64,000 nt of DNA from Whitmania pigra. Taxonomy: Eukaryota; Annelida; Clitellata; Hirudinida; Haemopidae. Made by a program: the position numbers and the translations under genes. The stretch covers positions 552,001-616,000 of the forward strand of contig JAJTWR010000205.1 of the NCBI GenBank assembly GCA_021613335.1, in the 5' to 3' direction. This document shows positions 13,636 to 24,394 of this stretch, one piece after another. The notes below the pieces were generated by a model, which did not search any database, was not told the DNA's origin, and saw only the letters and a list, made by a program, of their open reading frames with translations. Within the stretch, counting starts at the first letter, position 1. The number at the start of each line of letters is the position of its first letter.

Positions 13636-13670
13636 ATATAAGCACGGTTTGTGATATAAGGTGACCTGCT
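13408..13670 (+). repeat. Four-copy minisatellite with embedded ATT array
   Basis: The block GCACGGTTTGTGATGTAAGG followed by TGACCTGCTA occurs at 13408, 13485, 13553 and 13642 (third-from-last base changed in the last copy). The copies are separated by ATT arrays of different length, giving spacings of 77, 68 and 89 bp. The conserved block stays constant while the microsatellite spacer changes. Confidence 0.9.
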
Positions 13671-14290
13671 AAGTTCCTAAGTGCGTGGTGTGTTCAAGCA
13701 ATGGCCATGTTCAGTAACATAAAGTTGTATTTACAATTGCACTAATGCTAATTTATTTATTTTCAATATAATTTATAGTTAATTTTTTTATTTATTTGTT
13801 TAGCATAAATATAACTTGAATGATTAGGTTGATTTAGTATCAGGTTCATAAGGTCAGTCCAATGGGTTTGGAAACTTTCCCCACTCGAAAGAGAATTTAG
13901 TTTGGTTTTAATGGGCAAGTCACCTCCTATTGTTGTCTTGTTGTAATTGATGTTGCTGTTGTTGTTGTTGATGATGATATTGTTGATTCGTTGTCTCGTT
14001 GTGTTCAGTCCTTCGAATGCTGTCCAACAAGAATGCTGTTCTTCTTGCTCGAGACTTGACCTTCACATCTCGATAGTTCAAGGTTCAAAGGTGACTGCTG
14101 TGGCTCCACGCCCTAATTTTGTCGTCGTCGTTGTTGTTGTCGTTGTTGTTGTTGTCGTTGTTGTTGTTGTCGTTGTTGTTGTTGTCTTTTTATGATTCGA
14201 TTCGAGAGGACAAATCTCATTTGAAACTCTGTGATTAAGTTTCAATCGAAGTATCATAATTATGGGTGTCGTGGTTGTAACGGCCAGTTC

Positions 14291-14342
<52 letters not shown>

Positions 14343-14834
14343 GTCATTATTATTTAACTATAACCAATATTTTACAGGACGTTCACTGTTGACTTGCTCA
14401 TGGGCGTAAAACTTAAAGCGCATCTCGTGCCAAATTGTCCTCTGTCATTTGCTGCATTCTTGCATTACGTTACATTACCAAATGTAAATTACATTGAATT
14501 ACATTACATCCATTCACCTCATTGCAGTTACAAACAACGGAGTTTTCCATATCGAAACAAAAATGGCGGTCGTCCTGCGTTGTATTTCCAAAGTGTTCAT
14601 GGCTTTCCTTCCCTGTCATGGCACAAAATCTTAAATTAATATTCTCTCAATTTGTTTTTTTTTTTGGGGGGTGGTCGGGCTCACCTCCTTGGGATCAAGT
14701 GATGGGAATGGGTTTTGTAGGGGCTTCCATCCACCCGCACCCCGTTGTAGATTTGTTGGATTCGAGTTTGATGGAATGGTTCCGGGGTTGAATGTTTTGT
14801 TTATTTTACTCGTAATACTTTATTCCGTTGAATG

Positions 14835-14866
<32 letters not shown>

Positions 14867-15179
14867 GTTATAACGAAGTAAATTAATTAATTAAGTGATA
14901 ATCTCAGATGTGATTTATTGTTTAGCTGATTAAACGATCGATGTAACCGATTACAATACAACACAATCAAGTATTACCCTGTAAAATCAGTAAAACTTAA
15001 CGATATTAGTCCAAAACAGGCACCTTGTAACTTATCATAATTTAATCATTGATTAAAGGCAAATAATATAATACAATGTCGCCGTCACCGCGTATATTTA
15101 TAAGCAGGTCACGTGTATTATATATTTATTAGAACAATGAAAGTAATAATCATCGTCATCAAAGTTATGACGACTGTTA

Positions 15180-15470
15180 CTACTGAATAATTATTACATC
15201 TATTCATAATTAGTCAAGAATTGATTCTTTGAATTCACCAGTTGTTCACGACAAACATTTCTTGAAAAACACCTTTGATTTGAAAACGAAATTGAAATAA
15301 ATTCAAGATAACATGAGAAAGACTAAATCTAGTCCGAATCATCTCTGTTATGCAAAGGACTATAATCAAATAAACAAACAAACAAAAGAAAGACTAAATG
15401 GTTTATCTAAGCAAAGTATTTTTGGCGCCATTTGGGCTGCCTGTATCGACATACGTCTGCCCTCAGCATG
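15180..15470 (+). repeat. Dispersed repeat R3, copy B
   Basis: Diverged copy of the element at 9320-9530, with the blocks in the same order and orientation. An open frame over it (15313-15597) has no recognisable homology. Confidence 0.6.
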
Positions 15471-15873
15471 TAAAGAGATGGGAGATTGTCAGGCTGGCCA
15501 TCATTTTTCTTGCGGATTTGTAACCTATTCCGCTTGGTTAATAATAATAATAATAATAATAACAACAACGATAATAATAATCTACCAAATTCATTAATCT
15601 CATGTCTCCAACACTACTTCGTGTTACAGTATTGTAATGTTTCATTCTTGTCTCTTCAGCTTGGAAAGAAACCTCTTTCCATGAAGCTCTTTACCTTTGA
15701 ATCGTGCGTGACCAGCTGTGGCAGATCACGAACACTTTGACGGGGCACGCACCAAAACCAGTTGCAACCAAAAACAGTTACACAAGTTTTCCTCCAAAGT
15801 GGTAAATTATTGAAATAAAATTAAAAATTCTGAAATTAAATTTATTTAATTATTTCTTATATGTTAAAATCAC

Positions 15874-15887
15874 GGGGGGGGGGGGGG
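15874..15887 (+). repeat. Homopolymer G14
   Basis: Fourteen consecutive G just beyond the aquaporin stop codon (minus strand), so in its 3' UTR as a C run. Likely length-variable or an assembly weak point. Confidence 0.9.
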
Positions 15888-15909
15888 CATGGCTTTCCCC
15901 GGCCTCCTC

Positions 15910-17300
15910 TTAAACCCGATACTGGTGCCCAATGAGGAGTTTTAGTCCACAGAAAGTACCAGCAGAAGGAAGCGTCAATTGGTGTAGAAGAGCGGCAATA
16001 GCTCCTCCTGATAACGGACCTGCCCAGTAGACCTGAAGTATGAAAAAGATTGATTTTGGTCCTTAGTATTGTACTACATTTGCATTGAATGATTAATATT
16101 GCATTATTAATATTATTTAGTAATGTACTAAATATGAGCATAATTTTAAACGGGATATTGATTATTTTAAGATATAACAGTGAGTTTAAAAGTACTTATC
16201 GTTCAGGTTACGTTGTCGTATATTAATTTATAATTTATTAATTCAAGTACAATTAAGCGAGCGATCCTCTGTGGTGTCAAGGGCAACAAGCTTATTGGTT
16301 ACTAATTAATAACCACATTAAATTATCAATCCATCCTTCTACCATTCCATAAAATATACCCAATGGTTCTTCCAGTTTCCGGACATTACGGCTGCACCAA
16401 ATGATTTTGCTGGATTCATACCCGATCCCGTGTATTTGCTCTGGAAATTTATTGGCTGAATATTTTTTGTTAGTTTATTTATGCTAGGCGACATTAAAGT
16501 ACGACTAAGTTTAAATAATTATGATTAAATAATTAAGGCATTAAATTGATGCTACGAATTAAGGTTGATAATTAAATTTAAAAAATTAAGTAAAAACTAT
16601 CGGGACAGAATTTCAGAATTTTCTCAAAATTGCAAAATAAATACAAAGGTGAAAATTAAAAAAATAATAATATTATAATTTATAATATAAATCAATAATT
16701 ATATTACGACAAAAAATATTAGTAACTCACCGCAAACAAGTGGCAAAAGACTACACACATTCCAAGGCTCACTGCGTTTGAACCATCGGGGCTCCTTCCA
16801 CCTTCGGTCGATAAAAAGGTAAAGACGAGGACAAAAGTTATGAGCCCCTCGACCACTATCCCCCCAGGAAAGGGACTTATACCTTCACTAAAGGTTACAT
16901 GGCAATGATTAACAGTATTCCAATCCGTCGTCACCGCTTTCAGTATACTCTGGCCAATGAGGGATCCGCCCAGTTGAGCCACAACGTACAAAAGGGCCTT
17001 GATGAAAGTGATTCTTCTCGAGAACAGCATGGCCAGGGTCACTGCAGGGTTGATATGTCCCCCGCTGATATGACTGAAGCATTTTGTCAGGGTGGCTATA
17101 GCAAATCCGAAGGTAAAAGATGTTTGAATGTCTTCCTGAGCATCTGATTCCAAATTTTTGTCGCTGCAAGAACCACAGCCGAATATGATCAGTAGACTTG
17201 TGCCTATCAACTCTGCCAAAGCTGACTTCCACAGATCAAAAGTACAATCATTCGGTAGCCTTCTTGTGCTGGTAGTACTATCCATGAAGTCGTAGTACAA
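15910..17300 (-). CDS. Aquaporin (MIP family, AQP4-like), second NPA followed by Lys
   Basis: A six-helix water channel of 257 aa in three exons: 16731-17300, 16360-16440, 15910-16032 (minus strand; 774 nt, all junctions phase 0 with GT/AG). The first exon gives the N-terminal half, with [15 protein letters not shown] (helix 1), [11 protein letters not shown] (helix 2), and the first pore motif [13 protein letters not shown]. It also carries helices 3-5, including [11 protein letters not shown]. The second exon holds [13 protein letters not shown], the second NPA motif, then GNWKNHW; the last opens [16 protein letters not shown] (helix 6). The selectivity-filter Phe (helix 2) and His (helix 5) of water-selective aquaporins are kept, but the near-invariant Arg after NPA is Lys (codon AAA). 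The first Met (MYYDFMDST) is used; a second Met five codons on is possible. Confidence 0.93.
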
Positions 17301-18119
17301 CCTTTATTTACTCGACTTTGCGAAAAATTAAACAATTACGAAACAATGCGAGAGATTAGTTCTTGCTCGTATATTTAACTATTATTATCGAGTGTATAAT
17401 AAATTTATTTTATTTGCATAAAAATAAGTTGCAACAGATTAATTATTATTTATAAAAAAAAATTTTGCACTCTGAACGTTTCGCAAACCAGTGCTTATCT
17501 TTTTATAGGATTGGCTCACAATACTCGTTAGTTTTTTATTGGGCAATTGAGCGGTTTCAGGCATTAATAATTGTGCGGAATATAAATGTAATTGATTCGT
17601 TAATAGAATCTATTGATCGAATTTCAATATCAATATCGTCGACGTATGCAGTCTAACTAACCATGCCGACCGTGAAAGATTTAAACTGACATAAGGAGTG
17701 TTTATTTGATCTTATTTTATTTAAAAAAATTTCCTAATTTGTTATTCTGAAGAACACTTCCCATTTAGAAAAAAAAAAACTAAAAATCCTAAAAACGTCA
17801 TCAATTACAGTCCTCCGCCAGGGCAGCTCTGACCCTGGATAATCCCAGAACGTGATGAGATGTCGACGTTGAAAAGGCTGGTTTATTGACGCGTGGCCGT
17901 TGGGAGTTGGTTGGCATCGTCAGGATTTGAAATGCGTGAATGCGTGTGTATGTGTGCGCGCGCGCGTGTGTATGTGTTTTATTAACGTCCATTCGATAAC
18001 TGGATGATAATAAGAATGTACGAATGATCGTTAATCAAGTTAATACTTTTGCTTTCTTCATGGTGAAACATTATTTAATTTTTGTAAAAATAAAAAAAAG
18101 ATTTTAACGGCGATCACTT
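17301..18119. other. Upstream region of aquaporin
   Basis: AT-rich with no gene seen. It should contain the aquaporin promoter (transcribed leftwards), but no convincing TATA box can be fixed. A short alternating purine-pyrimidine tract of GC/GT/AT dinucleotides lies near 17944-17980. Confidence 0.5.
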
Positions 18120-18425
18120 GGTGATTAAATGCTCAATTATTAATTAATTAAAAATTAATTACGTAATAATATTAATCATCATCATAATCGTGGTCACAAG
18201 TGGCCGCCATCAAAATCATCATCTTCCACATTAATCTGCATCTGCAGTATTATCATCAGTGCACTAATTACCATCAACATCGATGTCAGTCATCACCGCA
18301 ATCATCAACATAGCAAAAGCATTAGTGTCAATAATAGCCCCAAATGGCCCAAAAGATGGAAGATTAGCAAAATCCCTAATGGGTTCCAAAAATCATTTCC
18401 ATCTCTGCTTTCTCAGATACATGAT
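18120..18425 (-). repeat. Dispersed repeat family R1, inverted copy
   Basis: Read on the minus strand it shows the family blocks CCCATTAGGGATTTTG, GATTAATGTGGAAGATGATG and the GAT-rich part. It is opposite in orientation to the copies at 19-20.8 kb and is separated from them by the large ATT array. Confidence 0.6.
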
Positions 18426-18485
18426 TACTCAGATACATAAATGTTGTTTAAGCTTTTTCAAGGGGGGTGAAACTCCAATCACGAT

Positions 18486-19079
<594 letters not shown>

Positions 19080-19084
19080 TTCAA

Positions 19085-19170
19085 ATTTATTTCAGATTTC
19101 AAATTTAATCGCTCAGCCGGCCAAACTCAAATCGCACTTAAGGTTGGGGGTCGAACAGTAATTTGTAGGC
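19085..19170 (+). repeat. Dispersed repeat R2, copy 1
   Basis: Block TTTCAAATTTAATCGCTCAG, then GGCCAAACTCAAATC, then CACTTAAGGTTGGGGGTCGA. Nearly the same series occurs at 27057-27125, and a more diverged copy at 26535-26610. Always next to R1 copies. Confidence 0.8.
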
Positions 19171-19897
19171 ATTTATTATTATTGATATTGTTATATTTTG
19201 TTTTTATTTATTTATTAATCGATCTTGTAGTCGTCTGGTCTAAGCAGGCTGGACCCCTGTGTTGTTGTGTGTGAAACCTCTGCTTGGTTAACATGTAGGC
19301 AATAAATTGAGGAGCAGTTATATAGAATCTGGTTAAGGTTGTAATCACGGAGATTTTTGGACCCATTAGGGATTTTGCTGACTTTGAGTCAACCTGCCAT
19401 CATGTCATGCCACGGGTTATAATCAAATAAATAAAACGACAGGTTGATTAATTTTGTTCCTTTCTGTATTTTTTTTTATTTTAAATCTTTTTTTCTCTCT
19501 TTGACGAGCCACCATTCGTTCCGATGCCGTCAATCGGACATGCGTGTTATATGTTACTTCGCTAATTGGATTTGCTGATTTTTTTGAACCCTTTAAGGGC
19601 TTTTACTGACCCTGATAGTTTTTTTTACGTTGATGATGATGGTAATGATGATGATTATGATGATGATGACGACGACAGTGACAGCAATGGTGATAAGGAT
19701 GCTGGTTAGGAGATTAATGTGGAAGATGAGGACATCGATGACGTGTTATTAATATGTACTCATCAATTAAGTGCATTGGACCACACAGTGTCCAGAAACA
19801 TTTCGTGTCGTTAAAATCCAACATGTTGTTGTATGTGACACCTCTGTTTGGTTTACTTGTAAGCAAATAAATTGAGGGGCAAATAAATCAGTCTGCA

Positions 19898-20034
19898 GTG
19901 CACCCGCATGGCCTAACGGTTAAGGCTGCTCCTCTCATGACGGCAGCACGGGGTTCAAACCCCGCTGCGGGAGCACCGTCCTAATCATCTAGCTATGCAA
20001 CGGACGTTAATAAAACATTACAAACATATATTTT
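19898..20034 (+). mobile_element. Short tRNA-derived SINE inserted in R1
   Basis: A 137-bp insertion flanked by a perfect 12-bp direct repeat AATCAGTCTGCA (19886-19897 and 20035-20046), the target-site duplication expected of LINE-mobilised SINEs. The left part is tRNA-like (19902-19973) with intact pol III boxes: A (TGGCCTAACGG) and B (GGTTCAAACCC). The right part ends AT-rich (AATAAAACATTACAAACATA). The empty site can be inferred inside the R1 unit. Confidence 0.75.
19902..19973 (+). ncRNA. tRNA-like head of the SINE (tRNA-related, not a functional tRNA)
   Basis: A 72-nt cloverleaf-like sequence. Acceptor ACCCGCA pairs with TGCGGGA except for an A-A at the first pair. The D stem GCCT/AGGC and T stem CGGGG/CCCCG are perfect. 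The anticodon arm does not form five proper pairs around a 7-nt loop, so no anticodon can be assigned. This is expected of a tRNA-derived SINE promoter rather than a working tRNA gene. Confidence 0.65.
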
Positions 20035-20953
20035 AATCAGTCTGCATATAAGGCGGCGTTAAATTTCGCCTGTTTTTGGGGTCCGTTAGGGCTATTACTG
20101 AAAATTTTTGTCAAGTTGATGATAATGATATTGATGACGATGATGATGGTGTTGATATCGATGTTTATGGTAATAAAGGATACGATGATAATACTGCTGA
20201 TGAAGATAAATGTGGAAGATGATTATTTTGATGGCTAAGACGATGTGTCTGGTGAATGTGATGGTGATGGTGATGATGACAATGATACTGATGATTATGA
20301 TTATTATTATTACTCAATTAATTAGTAATCAAACATGTAATCTTTAAAAAGTGTCGTTAAAATCTGTTCCATGATGTAATATACATGCATTTATCTATTT
20401 ACGGAAAACATGAATGTTCATGAGCGCCATTTGACTTTGCTGACCCTGAAATTTTTGTCGATGATGAGGATGACGACGACGACGACGATGATGGCGATAG
20501 CAATGGTGATAATGCTTCTGGTGAAGATTAATGTGGAAGTTGCCGATACATCCGCATTCGTTAAAATCCGTTTCGTCACACGTGTTGTTGTGTGCGACAC
20601 CTCTGCTTGGTGATCTTGTTGGCAATAAATTGTTGTGGAGTAGTAAATTGTGCATACAGGTTGAATAAAGCCTTACGTGAATGATTTTTGAACCCGTCAG
20701 GGATTTTGATGGAACTGTAGTTTTCGTGTGGTGGCGATTAAGATGATAATGATGATGATGATAGCATTGATGGTGATGCTGCAGATTGGGATTAACGTGT
20801 AAGAGATGATGTAATGTAATAAACATTTTAGCTAAAGGAACAATCATTTGATGGGGCAATGCTTTAACGTATCCTCGTCTTTTTGTTCCAGAAAGCCACA
20901 GGTTTTTGATATTTTGACACCTTCAGGATCCAACCAATTAATTATTAGGATCA

Positions 20954-21269
20954 AGATGTTTTTGGCCAAAAATGAAAGAAGACATAAAAACTTTAGGTAG
21001 CAAAATGTCAAGACTGCCAGAAGTCCAAGAAAACACGTCACAACAAGACTGCTGTTCAACAACCTGTGCACCAATACCATGATCGCTTCCAGACGTTGCA
21101 CATGGACATCGTGGGTCCACTTGGACCATCCGGAAACCTCAGTCCCGATTTCCCCTCTGACAAACGATATTTGTTGACAATCATAGTTAGAGCAACGCGA
21201 TGGTTCGAATGTATTCCAATGACCAGCATAGCAGCAGAAGTAGTTGCAGTCCTTTCGGTGAAGTGCTAA
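20954..21269 (+). pseudogene. Ty3/Gypsy-type integrase fragment (decayed retrotransposon)
   Basis: A partial pol-encoded integrase. The frame first reads CFWPKMKEDIK (typical FxWPGMxxD region), then shifts by one base near 21000 into KCQDCQKSKKTRHNKT, the CxxC half of the HHCC zinc finger. It continues through FQTLHMDIVGPLGPSGN (first Asp of the DDE core), KRYLLTIIVRATRWFE and IPMTSIAAEVVAVL to a stop at 21267-21269. The later DDE residues, reverse transcriptase, gag and LTRs are not found nearby, so this is a dead fragment of about 315 bp. Confidence 0.85.
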
Positions 21270-21911
21270 TAAAAGTAATTATTTAGAAAAGAGACAACCA
21301 TAACAAATGACCGTTTTCCAATGTTTTCCGCACAAGTGAGAGAGTATCTTGTTATTGAGAGAAGCAATTCAGAATTTGTCAAAAGTTAAATGTCGACAAA
21401 AAATGAAAAGAAGGAAAATCGATGCCCTTTAACTGAAACGCATCCATCAGAGAAGAGAAGAACTTGAATTAAATTTTTGAAAGTTCTTAAATTAAGCACA
21501 TCAGTCACATTATTTGATAAATTGGCTTCTCGACTGACTGTTGCGGTGAGGTCTATAAAATGGCCAAAAGGTGATGCACTGCTGTTGTTCAGGGAAACTA
21601 AGGTGAACTGGTTAGTTAATATAACTTTTGTTATTTCGAATTATGATTTAGGCAAGATTTAGTTAACATAATAATTTATGAAGAGTATATCCAGTTAATT
21701 TTTTCCGAGATATTTTGATGCACTTGGAACAAAGGCTATATTTATTTAGAATTGAGGCTGTTTGATTTTATTATCTATAACTGTTTTGTAAGTGTTTTGT
21801 CACGATGTATTTACTAGCTTTCATAATATTTAATATGTTCGTGATATAATTTTAATTTCCAAGTAGTAAATACAATATTGTATTTAGGCATAAGTTTAAA
21901 TTTCAGAAAAT
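21270..21911. promoter_or_regulatory. Region upstream of the antistasin-type gene
   Basis: About 640 AT-rich bases between the dead integrase and the start codon at 21912. It must hold promoter and 5' UTR, but I cannot fix a TATA box or initiator. A 61-codon open frame (21477-21662) has no recognisable homology. Confidence 0.35.
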
Positions 21912-24251
21912 ATGAGCATTCTAGTGATGTACTGCTTTATGATTGTCTTTTTGGTGGTGCTCTGTGAAGGTGGGTGAATTATGAATTGATTAATTCAATT
22001 GTACAATTTAAATAAATAGTTAAATAATATAGATAATTTATAAAGATAAAAAATTGCCATTCAAAATTAATTTAATTTCATTTTTTTACCAGGGCAAAAT
22101 CAATGTGGGGTAGGCTGTTGGATTCTTTTGTGCTCATTTTACAAGACGAATTACTTAACTATTATTTAATATTAATAATGTAATTAACCGAATAATTAAC
22201 AAAAGCAAAGTTATAGAATACAAATGATATGATGCGACATTAATTTATTTTTGTTGTATTTATTTATTTATTGTATCATTATATTATTTTAGTATATTAA
22301 AGCTTTAATAAATAATTTCAATATTAGCAATCGAAATGCTCTGAAGCTCAAATTTGCGACCATGGCAAATGTGGTAAGCATTTTTTGGACAATTTGTTCT
22401 GGTTCACTGATTGATGAAATCCTAACATTTACAGTGCAGTGTTATTTAGCATTGCAATTGTCATTTAAGACAATTAAATTCATTAAATTGTTATTAACGT
22501 CTTAGCATTGTTTTCAATTATATCATTATACCTTCAATTGTATAATTATATTTTCTATTACATCATTATATATTCCATTACATCTGTAATAAATTAATTT
22601 ACTGCTTTATTTAATATTTATTAATTTACGTATTAATTATTATTCCATTAAAGTATGCACTCCAATCCGTTGCCTCATGCTTTGTCCACTCGGCTTCAAA
22701 AGAGACGAAAACGGATGCGAATATCCCTGCACATGCGCAGAAGAAGACGCAAGTAAGTCATTCATATCTTAAGTTAGAATTTAATTTTTAAATATATCTG
22801 AGAAAAATTTGCGGTTTGAAAAATGGCTTAAATTTTTATCATTATTTAAGTAATTAAATAATCGCATTCATTGTAATTAATTATTTATTTATTTTTTTAA
22901 TCAGATCTTCCTCAGAAACAATGCGGAGTGAGTTAAAAAAAACTGGGATTAATTTGTTTTTCAATCTTCACCGAGCGACTTCATAACTTGTTGTTAACTA
23001 TTATCTGATATTAATAATAACAAATATTTAATAATAATTAAATAACAATATTATAATTAATAATATAATTGACAACTATTTAACTAATAAGTACGTTATG
23101 TGATATTATTTTAATTTTATTACTTTTATTTATTTTATGTTATTTTTAACATTTCTATATATGTTATAAATTAAGAATATTGTATTAATATTGCAATTAA
23201 GAACATTGTATTATTATTATAATTAAATTCAACATTTTCAGTCAAAATGCTCTCCTGCCCAAGTTTGTAAAGATGGCGGATGCGGTAATTTGAAACACTT
23301 TTGAAACAATTTGAGATGACTCGGTCGTCGATGAATGATGAAATCCTAGGATTTTGCAATGAAATATTATTCAGCTTAAGAATTACCGTTTGCAATTGTT
23401 CTTTAATTATTTTATTTAATAAATTATTTATTAATTATTATTTCATAAAAGTGTGCACGCCAATCCGCTGCCGCATAATTTGTCCATCCGGCTTCAAAAG
23501 AGACGAAAACGGATGCGAATATCCCTGCACATGCGCAGGAGACGAAAGTAAGTTATTCATATCTTAAGTTTGGAGTCTTAGAATTGAATTCATAAATACA
23601 CCAGAGAAAATTTTATAATTGGCTAAATTATATGAAATTATGCAATTAATTTTATTTATTAATTATTTACTTGTTTTCATTTATTCTCAATAAGTAATCA
23701 TTATTGGTATTCCTACTTAAACTAATTAATTAATAAATTCAATATGTGACTACTCAGGTCCTCCACAGAAGCCATGTGGGGTGAGTTATAAGAAACATGA
23801 AGTTATTTTGTTATCAATAGTCATCGACTGGTCGTGAAGTTAAGTTGTTGTTAACTCATTATTAAATTGTTGTTAAGATGTTGCTATTAAAAAAGTGGAA
23901 AAAAATTAATTAATTTACAATTTCCAGCACACATACTGCACTGAAGGCCAAGTTTGTGAGGAAGGAAAATGCGGTAAAGTTTATTTTCTACTTTTATTTT
24001 AAAGTATTTTCTGAATTTAATTCTAATCTTGATAATTTAACTATTATTCATATTTTAAATAAAATTCATAAATTTAAATGAGAGTTGATTTTATATTTTG
24101 AATTTAGTTGAAAATAGAGCAACATTTTAAAGTTAAAATTTCAGTATGCACAGAGATACGTTGTGCAATAGAATGTCTATTTGGCTTCAAGGTCGATGAA
24201 AATGGCTGCGAATATCCGTGTACTTGTGCTGAGAAACCCCAGTATTCGTGA
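21912..24251 (+). CDS. Secreted three-domain antistasin/hirustasin-type protease inhibitor
   Basis: A 185-aa protein in ten exons: 21912-21969, 22093-22109, 22328-22373, 22654-22752, 22905-22927, 23242-23284, 23452-23547, 23759-23781, 23928-23973, 24145-24251 (558 nt). Exon 1 is a signal peptide ([20 protein letters not shown]). Three domains follow, each from three exons with the same phases (0, 1, 1 at their ends) and each with ten Cys in antistasin order: QCG..KC....IC....C.C....C...[15 protein letters not shown]. Hirustasin and related leech inhibitors share this pattern and inhibit serine proteases. The predicted P1 residue, just after the sixth Cys, is Leu in domain 1 (RCLMLC), Arg in domain 2 (RCRIIC) and Ala in domain 3 (RCAIEC). 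Domains 1 and 2 are recent duplicates. Confidence 0.92.
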
Positions 24252-24388
24252 AATAAGGAGTCCATGGAGCAATTGCAGAAGATTGTCGATCAGTTTAATA
24301 AGAACATCCAAGAACATTTATTTTGAACATTTTGGATGTTAAATTTTAAATATAATTGATCATCTCAATGTTGAGAATATTTGCTGAA

Positions 24389-24394
24389 AATAAA
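24389..24394 (+). other. Polyadenylation signal AATAAA of the inhibitor gene
   Basis: A canonical AATAAA 138 bp after the stop codon, the first good candidate in the 3' UTR. Confidence 0.6.

Larger units (their letters stand above)
12060..15909. other. Convergent intergenic region between flippase and aquaporin
   Basis: No coding region is recognisable. The first few hundred bases are presumably flippase 3' UTR. From 13090 to 13370 four ATTGG (inverted CCAAT) motifs occur within about 280 bp. The rest holds a minisatellite (13408-13670), GTT/GTC arrays (14118-14185), ATT arrays (14294-14342, 14838-14866) and a dispersed repeat copy (15180-15470). Small open frames here resemble nothing I know. 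Confidence 0.6.
19200..20840 (+). repeat. R1 repeat cluster (head-to-tail array)
   Basis: At least three direct copies with cores (GACACCTCTG or variant) at about 19269, 19836 and 20594, plus fragments. The consensus order within a unit is: TAATCGAGCATGTAATCACC, TGTCGTTAAAATC(C/T)GTTCC, TGTGACACCTCTGCTTGGTT, AACTTGTAGGCAATAAATTG, TTTTTGGACCCGTTAGGG, ACTGACCCTGAAATTTTT, a GAT microsatellite, GATTAATGTGGAAGATGATG, and a second GAT or ATT array. No coding frame and no terminal inverted repeats are evident to me. Length and spacing vary with the arrays. Confidence 0.75.

Noticed and set aside
19902..19973. Possible functional tRNA gene
   Set aside because: Acceptor, D and T arms are good, but the anticodon stem does not pair around a 7-nt loop and the sequence is bounded by target-site duplications. 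A SINE head explains it better.
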